Shown: positions 19,936-27,301 of the stretch, piece by piece
Position numbering within the stretch: position 1 is the first letter of the stretch
Layout: the number at the start of each line of letters is the position of its first letter
Source of the DNA: Bacteroidales bacterium
Lineage (GTDB): Bacteria; Bacteroidota; Bacteroidia; Bacteroidales; UBA1715
DNA: 63,574 nt
Assembly: GCA_016714605.1 (NCBI GenBank)
Contig: JADKDL010000040.1
Coordinates: forward strand, 1 to 63,574
Direction: 5' to 3'
The notes under the pieces: generated by a model
What the model saw: the letters and a program-made list of their open reading frames with translations, nothing else
What the model was told of the DNA's origin: nothing
Databases searched by the model: none
Position numbers and translations under genes: made by a program

Positions 19936-20496
19936 TTATCCTACTTTCTTGAAAGCAGGATTCGTTAAATCTAACACAAAACTTCCCTTAGCATTGCCTT
20001 TATTGTCACCTACTCTTTGTTGGTATGTATGAAATGGTGCTGTTTTTAACACTTTATATAATTCGGCAAAAGGTATAAACCAAACTCCTACCATTGGATT
20101 GACACTTATCTTAGACTTATCGCTTTCAAAGGAAATTACCTGCCAATCAACAGCAAAATAAATTTCAATTTCAGGATAAAGAGATTTGTATCTTTCACTA
20201 TCCTTTCCATTAAAAACTACGGTATGCTGAGAATTAAGTCCAAATCTACTAACTGACTGAAAAAATGGTGTATTTTGAGTTTTTAAATCTCCTAATTTCC
20301 CATTTCTTGTGTTTAGTAAATCAGGGGCATATGGATTCGTATCTTTTTCAGGATTTATCACTAAGTTAAGTTGAGTCCCGTATAATTGGACATAAGCCTC
20401 CTCTTTGCTTGCACCGTCAATACACCACACTCCTTTGTCTTGTAGGTCGTGATGTGTAACATCATTCCCTGAAATGTCAAATAATTTGTAAGCCAT
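19936..20496 (-). CDS. Unknown protein with PD-(D/E)XK-like signature
   Basis: 186 residues, no signal peptide, no family recognised with certainty. Residues 57-73 read APDLLNTRNGKLGDLKT, giving PD at 58-59 and D70-L-K72. That is the spacing pattern of PD-(D/E)XK nucleases, with a possible helix acid in KEEAYVQLYG just before. A nuclease-like fold is therefore possible but not shown. It overlaps the end of the upstream 272-residue gene by 20 bases, so the two form a pair. It ends next to the tail of the 21-bp repeat element, in the same position that cassette repeats hold for other genes. Confidence 0.6.
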   Translation of the reverse strand: MAYKLFDISGNDVTHHDLQDKGVWCIDGASKEEAYVQLYGTQLNLVINPEKDTNPYAPDLLNTRNGKLGDLKTQNTPFFQSVSRFGLNSQHTVVFNGKDSERYKSLYPEIEIYFAVDWQVISFESDKSKISVNPMVGVWFIPFAELYKVLKTAPFHTYQQRVGDNKGNAKGSFVLDLTNPAFKKVG

Positions 20497-21295
20497 AATG
20501 AAAATATTTTTTTATTTTAATTTCGCATAACGACGGCTGTATAAAAAGCCAACCAAAACCTATATTAAGATTATCAGCTTTCCTTTTATATTCGTAATAA
20601 ATGGGGAGCTGGCCTATTACCTCGATTTCTAATTCGTTATTCTTATATGATATTGCATAAAAACCACCAATTTGTGGTTGGTCAATCCATTTCTGTTTTT
20701 TTCCTTTTCCAAAATAAATTCCGTTTAAACGTTTTATGTACACATGTGCTACTTTAAAATCCTCAATAGTTGGTCTTTCCGATTTATTAATCGTAATTGC
20801 TATTATATTTATTCCAATTAATGATTCTTTTTCTTCAGACAAAACAAACGCTCCACCATAGTTGCCATTATCCATTTTATAAATCAAGCAATCTCCTTTT
20901 TTAAAAATGGAATCGTATAACTTCTTTTTTGTCCTTTTTCTAGGTTTGTCTTTTACACTTTGAAGTTTTAGGAGAAATTTATTCAATACTTTTTCTCTTG
21001 CTTTAAGGTCTTTTTCAGACGCATCTAATTGCTTCCATACTCGTAAGTCTTCTCCCGATTGAATAATTGTTTCAACTTTTGATAATATTTCTATGTCAAG
21101 TGCTTTGCATTCCCATTGTCCATTAGCAATTGCAAACCAAAAATTTGATGCATCTTCTGGGGTATTGATTGTATCTTGATTTTCATCAATTAATTTTTGT
21201 GTGATTTCAGGAACCTCTAGCCCTTCATTATACAAGTCAATAAATTCCTCATAAATATCAGCATACGTATCATTAGAACTTATTCTGTACCCCAA
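20477..21295 (-). CDS. Unknown 272-residue protein
   Basis: No family recognised. The N-terminal third is acidic and helical (YADIYEEFIDLYNEGLEVPE), the middle is basic (KPRKRTKKKLYDSIFKKG), and the C-terminal half looks like beta-strands with aromatic residues (GDCLIYKMDNGNYGGAFVLS, IGGFYAISYKNNELEI), resembling immunity-protein-like folds. The final 16 residues (CEIKIKKYFHYGLQII) are encoded by the leader of the next gene, so the natural end may be slightly earlier if an indel is present. Pairing with the possible nuclease at 19936 suggests an effector/partner relationship, which is inference only. Confidence 0.55.
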   Translation of the reverse strand: MGYRISSNDTYADIYEEFIDLYNEGLEVPEITQKLIDENQDTINTPEDASNFWFAIANGQWECKALDIEILSKVETIIQSGEDLRVWKQLDASEKDLKAREKVLNKFLLKLQSVKDKPRKRTKKKLYDSIFKKGDCLIYKMDNGNYGGAFVLSEEKESLIGINIIAITINKSERPTIEDFKVAHVYIKRLNGIYFGKGKKQKWIDQPQIGGFYAISYKNNELEIEVIGQLPIYYEYKRKADNLNIGFGWLFIQPSLCEIKIKKYFHYGLQII

Positions 21296-21370
21296 GCACC
21301 CATAATTTTATTTCTTTTTGATTTGTTCGTTTCTTATTATATTGTCCGTTTTCTTAGCATTGGCTATAAC

Positions 21371-21599
21371 ATCCCTATATACATCATTCCAATCTTCAAT
21401 TCCGTATATATCGGTTATGTCTTTAACTATTTATTATTTCACCTACTAAAATTACTTTTATTCATTGAAATACGCAAAGTATAATGCTGTTTTTTTGTTT
21501 GTGCTTTTGGTTGGGTTGGTGGGTTGGTGGAAAAAATTTTAAATCAGGCAAGATGCCTTGAATGCTGAGACGAAGCGAGGAGGCTTCGTACAATAGGGG
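21371..21599 (-). repeat. Cassette repeat copy 4 with upstream part
   Basis: The left part (ATCCCTATATACATCATTCC, CCGTATATATCGGTTATG) matches copy 1. The core is complete, with a strong G tract (GGTTGGGTTGGTGGGTTGG), AGATGCCTTGAATGCTGA and GACGAAGCGAGGAGGCTTCG, ending ACAATAGGGG. The following GTCTACTCGATTA is also found at 7450-7462, to the right of the 42-bp element. Confidence 0.9.
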
Positions 21600-21608
21600 T
21601 CTACTCGA

Positions 21609-21860
21609 TTAGCAGGCGTAATTCATTTTTATAGCCAAGTCATGCAGAAACTCAGGAGAAAAGTCGGCACCATTATCCCATCCAATTGTCCATGTATCAA
21701 GAGTGAATTTTTTAAAATAGTCTAGGTCTTTTAATGGTTCAAAAATCTCGCCTTCTAAATATTTATTCAAATCGACAACACCTACAACACCATCATTGAA
21801 TTTCAATGAAATCTTGTAATCATCCTGATATTCTGCACCTATTACAGTAACTAGTTTCAT
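21609..21860 (-). CDS. DUF2442 family protein
   Basis: 83 residues, typical full length for DUF2442: VTVIGAEYQDDYKISLKFND at the start, VVDLNKYLEGEIFEPLKDLD in the middle, and WDNGADFSPEFLHDLAI at the end. DUF2442 proteins often sit beside DUF4160 proteins in putative toxin-antitoxin pairs, and here the DUF4160 gene is 7 bases upstream on the same strand. The stop codon is only 9 bases from repeat copy 4. Function of the pair is not established. Confidence 0.85.
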   Translation of the reverse strand: MKLVTVIGAEYQDDYKISLKFNDGVVGVVDLNKYLEGEIFEPLKDLDYFKKFTLDTWTIGWDNGADFSPEFLHDLAIKMNYAC

Positions 21861-21867
21861 TGTTTTA

Positions 21868-22125
21868 TTAAGTTAAAGGATTAATACTGTTTAATGGTTT
21901 CTTTTTTTCTATGCTATCCCAATTCATAAGCAATTCTTCTTTATGAATTTCCATCCACTCGAACACAAGTTTCAATGCAATTTTAGGCATTATACCTTCT
22001 ACAATACCTTCTTTAATCGTAATAATTGCTTTGTAGTCTTGATACTCAACATGGATATGCGGAGGATTATGTTCATTATAAAACATTTTAATAATAATTC
22101 CATAAAATCTACTAATCTCAGGCAT
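21868..22125 (-). CDS. DUF4160 family protein
   Basis: 85 residues, full length for DUF4160: MPEISRFYGIIIKMFYNEHN followed by PPHIHVEYQDYKAIITIKEG, the conserved His-containing core, and ALKLVFEWMEIHKEELLMNW. It forms a two-gene unit with the downstream DUF2442 gene, a common pairing thought to be toxin-antitoxin-like. The start at 22125 gives the family N-terminus exactly. Repeat copy 5 lies upstream and supplies the likely promoter. Confidence 0.85.
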   Translation of the reverse strand: MPEISRFYGIIIKMFYNEHNPPHIHVEYQDYKAIITIKEGIVEGIMPKIALKLVFEWMEIHKEELLMNWDSIEKKKPLNSINPLT

Positions 22126-22213
22126 ACTACTTTATTTTAATAGTTTACTAATGTAAAGTTAGTGTTTTTTAATGTATCGTAGTCTGTTTTCATTCTTATG
22201 CAAACAAAAATTC

Positions 22214-22400
22214 TTATATACATAACTCAAGTTTTCTATTCCGTGTATATTGATTACTGCTTTATTTCACCTTCTAAAATTACTTTTATTCATTGAAATA
22301 CACAAAGCAAAATGCTGTTTTTTTGTTTGTGCTTTTTGGTGGGTGGTTAGGTTGGTGGGAAAAATCTTAAATCAGGCCAGAGGCCTTGAATACTTAGAGA
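22214..22400 (-). repeat. Cassette repeat copy 5 (hairpin end lost)
   Basis: The core is present with G tract GGTGGGTGGTTAGGTTGG and CAGGCCAGAGGCCTTGAATAC, but the sequence then diverges (TTAGAGATTGCATG), so the GACGAAGC hairpin and CTAAC end are missing. The upstream AT-rich part is shared with copies 4 and 1. Confidence 0.85.
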
Positions 22401-22421
22401 TTGCATGTTGGAACCTGTGAT

Positions 22422-23036
22422 TTATTCAAATTTAAACGTAAAAGGAAAAGTAAAACAAGTTTCAAAATTATCCAAGCTACCTTCATTATAATCAGTAATT
22501 ACTATGTTTTTAAAAACCCTAACAGCTTCTTTATCCATAATTGCATTTATTCCTTTTAAAATTTCGATTTCTTTCACTATTCCACTGCTTGAAAAATAAA
22601 CAACTAAAACGACTTTTCCCTGCATCCTTTTTTCAATCGCAATAGAAGAAAATTCAATCTCTTTTGCTTGAGAAGTAATTAGTTTCATTTTATTTTCAAT
22701 TCGATTTAATGTATCACTACATGTTTTAGATGTGTAGTTTAATTTAAAGTCATAGTCAAGTGTTTTAATAATTGAATCACGTTTAACTGTTCATTTGCCA
22801 ACCGGTTCGCCATCCTTATAATATTCTAATCTCTCGATTTCATTTGATTTTTGGTTTTTTATCTCAATATTCCTACGACCATCATTAAAATCAGTAACTT
22901 TTTTATAATATTCAGCATTATCCTTATTCGCAATAATACTTAAATCAGATGATTTGTAATAATAATTCGTTATTGACTGAGAAAAAATTTCAAAATTGAA
23001 AAGTAAAAAGGTCAATATGTATAAATATCTTATCAT
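22422..23036 (-). pseudogene. TonB C-terminal-like secreted protein with in-frame TGA
   Basis: The start at 23036 gives a signal peptide (MIRYLYILTFLLFNFEIFSQ). The frame continues to LEYYKDGEPVGK, then TGA (22791-22793), then in the same frame TVKRDSIIKTLDYDFKLN and on to a TonB C-terminal-like domain (MQGKVVLVVYFSSSGIVKEI, MDKEAVRVFKNI) ending at 22422. GKPVGKW is common in such proteins, so TGG to TGA is likely. The restored length is 204 codons. Proteins with a YwqK-like repeat plus a TonB-C domain are frequent in Bacteroidota; the role here is unknown. Confidence 0.65.
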
Positions 23037-23071
23037 TTTTTTGTGTTTTTGGAGCAAATTTTCAGATATAT

Positions 23072-23270
23072 GCAACACATACATTCAATTCCGAATATAT
23101 CAGCTTTATTTCCGTTTCTAAATTTACTTTTATTCATTGAAATACACAAAGCAAAATGCTGTTTTTTTGTTTGTGCTTTTGCTTGGGTGGTGGGGTTGGT
23201 GGGGAAAATCTTAAATCAGGCTAGAGACCTTGAATACTGAGACGAAGCGAGGATGCTTCGCCTAGCGGGG
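23072..23270 (-). repeat. Cassette repeat copy 6
   Basis: A complete copy, with G tract GGGTGGTGGGGTTGGTGGGG, hairpin GACGAAGCGAGGATGCTTCG and end GCCTAGCGGGGG. Only 7 bases separate it from the stop codon of the 50-residue gene to its right. Confidence 0.9.
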
Positions 23271-23277
23271 GATTAAA

Positions 23278-23430
23278 TTAAACACTCATATTGCTTTTTA
23301 AAAGTTTCTTGGGGTTCTTCTTTTTTTTAGAATTGATATATTCACTGATTATTTTTTCTTCTTCTTGAGTAATTGTTTCGGTCTGATTACCTATAAAATC
23401 AACGTCTAATTCTTTTTTTATTTTTCTCAT
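23278..23430 (-). CDS. Small basic/acidic protein (50 aa), probable partner of the acetyltransferase
   Basis: An ATG at 23428-23430 opens 50 codons (MRKIKKELDVDFIGNQTETI, then EEEKIISEYI and a Lys-rich tail). It starts 11 bases after the end of the acetyltransferase-like gene on the same strand and ends against repeat copy 6. Size, charge pattern and position fit a small toxin-antitoxin or immunity-type partner. I do not recognise a named family. Confidence 0.6.
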   Translation of the reverse strand: MRKIKKELDVDFIGNQTETITQEEEKIISEYINSKKKKNPKKLLKSNMSV

Positions 23431-23441
23431 GGTTTTTTGTT

Positions 23442-23972
23442 TTAAATGTTTGAGAAATATTTGTTAATTAATTTTGTAGCTGCATTTGTTTCAATAATCA
23501 TCATTCTTCCACCTACATGTATAGCTCCAATGCTTTGTTCATAATGGTCTATTAGTTGCGTTTTTGAAATAAATGCTACATTGCCTTCATGTCCACGTTG
23601 AAAAGAAAGTTTGCAAGCAAATGCAACTAAATTACCAGGTACTCCAGAGTATATTTTTGATTTCCCTTTATTGAAAGGTGCACTCTCTACTAGGTGCAAA
23701 TATACATAGTCTGATTTAATTTGAATACTAATAAGTCCTTGAATTATAGATTGATTATTTACAATTGTTAGCTTAAAAACATCTCTTTCCGGCTGCTTTA
23801 GTTAAAATTTCCAATCAAAAAGCCAGTCATTCTTTTTTGTAATGTTTTTTAAGTCTGATTTTGCAATAATTGAAACCTCTGTAGGAAAGCTGTCGCCAGA
23901 AATAATATTTTTGATAGAGTTTGTTAACTCATCAATCTCAATGTCTATTCCATGTTCTAGCTTTTTTTTCAT
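23442..23972 (-). pseudogene. GNAT-like acetyltransferase with in-frame TAA
   Basis: From the ATG at 23972 the frame runs 56 codons (MKKKLEHGIDIEIDELTNSI to DWLFDWKF), meets TAA at 23802-23804, and continues in the same frame (LKQPERDVFKLTIVNNQSII, VYLHLVESAPFNKGK, GNLVAFACKLSFQRGHEG, GAIHVGGRMMIIET). The second half resembles the acetyl-CoA-binding half of GNAT-family proteins found as small mobile-gene cargo. GAA to TAA is a likely single change. Unless the stop is an error the gene is inactive. Substrate unknown. Confidence 0.65.
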
Positions 23973-24115
23973 ATTGTAAAATTACAAAAAGTAAGTTTCT
24001 TTTAAATCAAAATTAGAAGAAATATATGTTAATTGATTTTTACCTACAGCATCACTTTTTTTAAACCAGCACTTCTTTAGTTACTTGATTATAAATATTT
24101 CTTACATACTTTTTT

Positions 24116-24273
24116 CACCCTCTAAATTTACTTTTATTCATTGAAACACGCAAAGCAAAATGCTGTTTTTTTGTTTGTGCTTTTGCTTGGGTGGTGGGGT
24201 TGGTGGAAAAAATCTTAAATCAGGCCAGAGGCCTTGAATACTGAGACGAAGCGAGGACGCTTCGCATTAACGG
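24116..24273 (-). repeat. Cassette repeat copy 7
   Basis: A complete copy: TACTTTTATTCATTGAAACA, AAAGCAAAATGCTG, GGGTGGTGGGGTTGGTGG, CAGGCCAGAGGCCTTG, GACGAAGCGAGGACGCTTCG, ending CATTAACGG. The stop of the DUF3368 gene is 13 bases away. Confidence 0.9.
24123..24154 (-). promoter_or_regulatory. Candidate promoter inside the cassette repeat (example copy)
   Basis: On the minus strand this reads TTTG, 20 bp, TAAATTTA, close to the Bacteroidota consensus TTTG, 19-21 bp, TAnnTTTG. The same elements occur in most copies at the end facing the next gene's start (TAATTTTA in copies 1, 2, 4, 5, 8, 9). A second TTTG lies 5 bases further upstream. Activity is inferred from pattern and position only. 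Confidence 0.5.
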
Positions 24274-24286
24274 AGATTCTAGCTAT

Positions 24287-24742
24287 CTACTCATTATTCA
24301 TTTTTAAAATTTCATTAATGATATTATCAGCTACTCTAAAATCTGTCAATAATAATTTATCAATCAATGGTTTTATTTTATCAATTAGCAACATTTGCTT
24401 TGCTCTATGTATCACTCCGAGCGTTCCTGTAATCTTAAATTTTAATTGAGTTGCTAACTTTCTAGCTTTTAAGTCATCAAGTAATAGTAATACATCGTCA
24501 AATTCAGCAGCTAATGCAATTGCACTTGCTTCTCCATAATCAACCTGTGTCTCAAGAAAATGCTGATATTTTTTATCTTTAACAGCTTGAATTGTAATCC
24601 AATTTGGCAAAACTTCTCCAAATTCCTCTGCAATCTCGGGTGTGGTAATTAATTCTCCATATACTTTTTGCAAAAGATTAAACTCATCAATCTTATGAAA
24701 AAGTATCAAGGTACTGGTATCTGAGATTACAATCTTAGGCAT
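24287..24742 (-). CDS. DUF3368 PIN-like toxin
   Basis: 151 residues, full length for DUF3368, a PIN-fold family. Acidic positions are seen in VISDTSTLILFHKI (residues 4-17), DYGEASAIALA and LLLDDLKARKLA; the end LLTDFRVADNIINEILK is typical. It overlaps the UPF0175 antitoxin gene by 8 bases, the classical order for this toxin-antitoxin pair. It probably cleaves RNA when released from its partner. It ends next to repeat copy 7. Confidence 0.88.
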   Translation of the reverse strand: MPKIVISDTSTLILFHKIDEFNLLQKVYGELITTPEIAEEFGEVLPNWITIQAVKDKKYQHFLETQVDYGEASAIALAAEFDDVLLLLDDLKARKLATQLKFKITGTLGVIHRAKQMLLIDKIKPLIDKLLLTDFRVADNIINEILKMNNE

Positions 24743-24968
24743 TAGCTATATCGGAATGTAAATCAGAAATTGATGTACTGAAAACGGAAACTCCATATTT
24801 CCCTAACATCTCAATAAATGCTCTTTTAGATAATCCAACTATCTCAGCGGCTTGTCCGGCCGAAAGTTTTGCATCTTCATATAATTTTGCAGCAACTATC
24901 ATTGAAAAATCATAATCTTTCAAATCGACACTATCTGGTATATTTAGCTGAATAGTTCTCATAATCAT
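24735..24968 (-). CDS. UPF0175 family antitoxin
   Basis: 77 residues. The N-terminus IQLNIPDSV and the helix-turn-helix-like segment LYEDAKLSAGQAAEIVGLSK with RAFIEMLGKYGVSVF are diagnostic of UPF0175. The product probably binds its own promoter and neutralises the DUF3368 toxin encoded downstream with an 8-base overlap. The second Met (MRTIQLN, 24962) is an equally good start. Repeat copy 8 lies upstream. Confidence 0.88.
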   Translation of the reverse strand: MIMRTIQLNIPDSVDLKDYDFSMIVAAKLYEDAKLSAGQAAEIVGLSKRAFIEMLGKYGVSVFSTSISDLHSDIANA

Positions 24969-25030
24969 TTATTTTCTCAAAATTACAAAATCATAATATC
25001 ATTCGGTAATTTAGTATGTTTTTTTTTATA

Positions 25031-25193
25031 GGTATCTAAAATTACTTTTATTCATTGTAATAGGCATAGCAATATGCTGTTTTTTTGTTGTTTATGTTTT
25101 TGGATGGTGGAGTTGGTTTTTGGGAAAAAATCTTAAATCAGGCAAGAGGCTTTGAATACTGAGACGCAGCGAGGATGCTTCGGCCTAACAGGA
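25031..25193 (-). repeat. Cassette repeat copy 8
   Basis: A complete but diverged copy: TCTAAAATTACTTTTATTCA, CAATATGCTG, GGATGGTGGAGTTGG, GGCAAGAGGCTTTGAATAC, GACGCAGCGAGGATGCTTCG and GCCTAACAGG (GCCTAAC at 25183-25189). The stop of the PIN gene is 8 bases away. Confidence 0.88.
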
Positions 25194-25201
25194 ACTGTAA
25201 T

Positions 25202-25621
25202 TTAAAATTTCTTAAGAATTTCGTCTGGTGAGTTTTTCCTAATTCCTTTAATATTGAAATCTTTGTCAAACGTTACTATTGTCAAATCAAATTTCTGAGC
25301 AATAGAGAATTGATAAGAATCATCAAAGTCAAGTTTGAATTTCTGTATATTATGAATAACATCTAATAAATCAGTAGCATCAAGCGATAATTGTTCTAAT
25401 TGTCCATTAACAAATAAATCGTCTATGAATTTTACAAAAACGTCAAATTTCTTGAGTCTTGCTAGAATTACTCCTATTGAATGGATAGAAAAGTCGCTAA
25501 CAAATAGTTTATTTGCGGGAATTGTGTCAAAAAAAACTGCTGCAATTTCCGACTTCTCTTGGTCTAAAAGCCTCTCTAGCCAAACGTTTGTATCTACCAA
25601 ATATCCTACAGTTGTCTCCAA
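25202..25621 (-). CDS. PIN-domain toxin
   Basis: 139 residues with the PIN acidic residues in order: YLVDTNVWLERLL (residues 7-19), the middle Glu region, LDFDDSYQFSIAQ and TFDKDFNIKG. A VapC-like RNase toxin. Its start overlaps the end of the 78-codon upstream frame by 16 bases. That gene encodes a DUF2281-like antitoxin, so the two form a coupled operon. It is a different PIN lineage from the one at 8390. The gene ends against repeat copy 8. Confidence 0.85.
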   Translation of the reverse strand: METTVGYLVDTNVWLERLLDQEKSEIAAVFFDTIPANKLFVSDFSIHSIGVILARLKKFDVFVKFIDDLFVNGQLEQLSLDATDLLDVIHNIQKFKLDFDDSYQFSIAQKFDLTIVTFDKDFNIKGIRKNSPDEILKKF

Positions 25622-25815
25622 TTTAATGCTTGTTTTTGTAATTCAATGGATGACGTTTTAATATCATTTAATCCACCAGCCCAATCTTGTTTTAATTTTC
25701 TTGGTTTGCGAACCACTTTTTTGTTTATTAAATAATCTAAATATTGCTCCAACTCTTCAATTAATCCAGGAGTCAATTGGCTAATTTTAGATTCTATTTT
25801 TTGTATTGCTCTCAT
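25606..25815 (-). CDS. Antitoxin, DUF2281-like
   Basis: From the preferred start at 25815 (MRAIQKIESKISQLTPGLIE) the product is 69 residues: a helical part with LEQYLDYLINKK, then VRKPRKLKQDWAGGLNDIKT, and a C-terminal ELQKQALNW that is the usual toxin-binding tail of such antitoxins. A longer start at 25842 adds nine unlikely residues. It overlaps the PIN toxin gene by 16 bases. Upstream on the same strand is a second antitoxin gene that belongs, by similarity, to another PIN system (8.8 kb). Confidence 0.75.
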   Translation of the reverse strand: MRAIQKIESKISQLTPGLIEELEQYLDYLINKKVVRKPRKLKQDWAGGLNDIKTSSIELQKQALNWRQL

Positions 25816-25834
25816 ATCGGAAAGATAATAAATA

Positions 25835-26041
25835 TTAAACATTAAGTAATTGCTGTTTTGTTTTTTCCCAACGACCTTTTTTAATTGTTTTCACCAATTC
25901 GTCAACATCTTTTTGAGAAGTTTTTGAATTTTTGGTAATTTCTTTAAATTCAAACAAATCTGTTAAATTTTGTAAGTCGTCCAAATTCATATTTTTGGGA
26001 AACCTAAAGATTATTTCATTTGGGGTTCTCTCAATAATCAC
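25835..26041 (-). CDS. Orphan antitoxin, intact copy of the gene at 8836-9039
   Basis: 68 residues from a GTG at 26041 (MIIERTPNEIIFRFPKNMNL, then FEFKEITKNSKTSQKDVDEL and KKGRWEKTKQQLLNV). The DNA is nearly the same as at 8836-9039, and the similarity continues upstream into the repeat. Here it is followed by another antitoxin-toxin pair rather than by its own PIN toxin, so it looks like a leftover from recombination between two cassettes. It could still protect against the toxin at 8390. Confidence 0.75.
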   Translation of the reverse strand: MIIERTPNEIIFRFPKNMNLDDLQNLTDLFEFKEITKNSKTSQKDVDELVKTIKKGRWEKTKQQLLNV

Positions 26042-26170
26042 ATTTTAATTTTTTTTTCAAATATACAATATTATATGTTATATTCTTTTAGTCAGTTAAT
26101 ACTTACTACCTCCTTACTAAGTCAATTGTTTAGTGCTGTAGTTATTAGCAATGCTTACAATAAATTTATT

Positions 26171-26238
26171 TCACCTTCTAAAATTACTTTTATTCATTGA
26201 AATACGCAAAGCAAAATGCTGTTTTATGTTGTTTGAGT
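26171..26238 (-). repeat. Cassette repeat copy 9 (truncated)
   Basis: The core TCTAAAATTACTTTTATTCA to AAAGCAAAATGCTG is present, then the sequence diverges after GTTTTATGTTGTTTGAG. The G tract and hairpin end are missing. The upstream part from about 26085 is shared with copy 2. Confidence 0.85.
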
Positions 26239-26270
26239 TCTAGATACAAAAAAGGGTTGAAATTCTGTTT

Positions 26271-27011
26271 TTAATAATCATAAGCCTTCAACACATCATT
26301 TATAATCCCAACCCAAATATCTTTTGTGCTATCTATATCACGACGAATCCAAAAATGATAACTTGTCTCACTCCAATTCCAATAATCACTAGAATTTAGT
26401 AACTCTGGTAATTCATTTCTATATGCTCCCTCTGGCCATGTTTCGTCTTGTATTCCTTTTATATAATTCAATTTAATTCTTTCGAATTCATCAGGATTTT
26501 TTTGAGTAATATCATAAATATCTTTATGCTTTTTTAAAAACTCAAGTATGTCATACTTTTCAAGAATTGGTTTTGTTTTTTTTATAAATTCTCTTTCTCT
26601 TAAAACTGCTAAAGTGCTTTTGTGTAACAGAGTAACAAATTTAGGATTGTAATGTCCAAACGAATATTTAGAATTAAGGTTAAGTTCGTCATTGGTATGA
26701 CATTCAGATAAATAAATGGGATACTCTAACATTGCTTGAAAGCTCTTAAATGTTAACAGAGAACGTATATATTCATATTTGTTAAGTAACCAACCACTTT
26801 TGAATCCGTAATCGAACGCCCATCCTACTCTGATAGGTGTAAAAGTTGCCTGATCAAGGTTTTCTGCTATTTTTCTTAAAGCGTTTTGAATTTCTGGCGA
26901 TTTAGATTCTTTAGATTCAAGAGACTCCCTTTGAACTTCTTGCAATACAAAACTCAGTAATCCTATAACTGTAGGTACAAATATTAAAAGTAAAAGTAAG
27001 TTTCTTTTCAT
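26271..27011 (-). CDS. Unknown exported 246-residue protein
   Basis: Signal peptide or membrane anchor at residues 1-24 (MKRNLLLLLIFVPTVIGLLS). The rest is helical and rich in Trp/Tyr (RVGWAFDYGFKSGWLLNKYE, SSDYWNWSETSYHFWIRRDI). No family recognised. It is the only intact gene in its unit, between truncated repeat copies 9 and 10, and on the same strand as the whole array. Intact coding over 741 bases argues that it is used. Confidence 0.7.
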   Translation of the reverse strand: MKRNLLLLLIFVPTVIGLLSFVLQEVQRESLESKESKSPEIQNALRKIAENLDQATFTPIRVGWAFDYGFKSGWLLNKYEYIRSLLTFKSFQAMLEYPIYLSECHTNDELNLNSKYSFGHYNPKFVTLLHKSTLAVLREREFIKKTKPILEKYDILEFLKKHKDIYDITQKNPDEFERIKLNYIKGIQDETWPEGAYRNELPELLNSSDYWNWSETSYHFWIRRDIDSTKDIWVGIINDVLKAYDY

Positions 27012-27041
27012 TTTTTTGATTATTAATTTTATTATTTCTGC

Positions 27042-27110
27042 GTTTAAAATTACTTTTATTTATAGATAAATACAAAGTAATAAACTGTTTTTTGTTGTTT
27101 CTGCTCTTGA
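27042..27110 (-). repeat. Cassette repeat copy 10 (degenerate)
   Basis: Recognisable as TTAAAATTACTTTTATTTAT, then ACAAAGTAATAAACTG and TTTTTTGTTGTTTCTGCTC. The right half is absent. This is the right-hand limit of the array. Confidence 0.65.
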
Positions 27111-27221
27111 ATAAGACAGAAAAATATGAACACTGATTTGTTTTTCTCATCTCAAAACATTTCAAAGAATAGAAATACAGTAAGTTAAATGAATTTAAAA
27201 TGTACATTTTTCTTAGAATAA

Positions 27222-27252
27222 TTTGTGTATAACTTGTTTTATTGTACATTTG
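27222..27252 (+). promoter_or_regulatory. Bacteroidota promoter of the rSAM/lipoprotein operon
   Basis: TTTG (27222-27225), 19 bp, TACATTTG (27245-27252): a full match to the Bacteroidota consensus. It is 50 bases upstream of the first lipoprotein start. Confidence 0.7.
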
Positions 27253-27301
27253 AATTTAGAAACCATATATTAATATTAATTAACCATAAATAAGTTGAAT
27301 C

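Noticed and set aside
22422..22688. A separate 88-residue TonB-like gene starting at 22688
   Set aside because: The same frame is open upstream to the TGA at 22791 and continues the preceding signal-peptide frame, so it is one interrupted gene.
8206..27110. The repeats as canonical integron attC sites
   Set aside because: The RYYYAAC-like end has the wrong polarity, no GTTRRRY partner is found within the shared sequence, and no integrase gene is in the window.
7400..27110. Prophage or conjugative element as carrier of the array
   Set aside because: No structural phage, integrase, relaxase or type IV secretion genes were seen.
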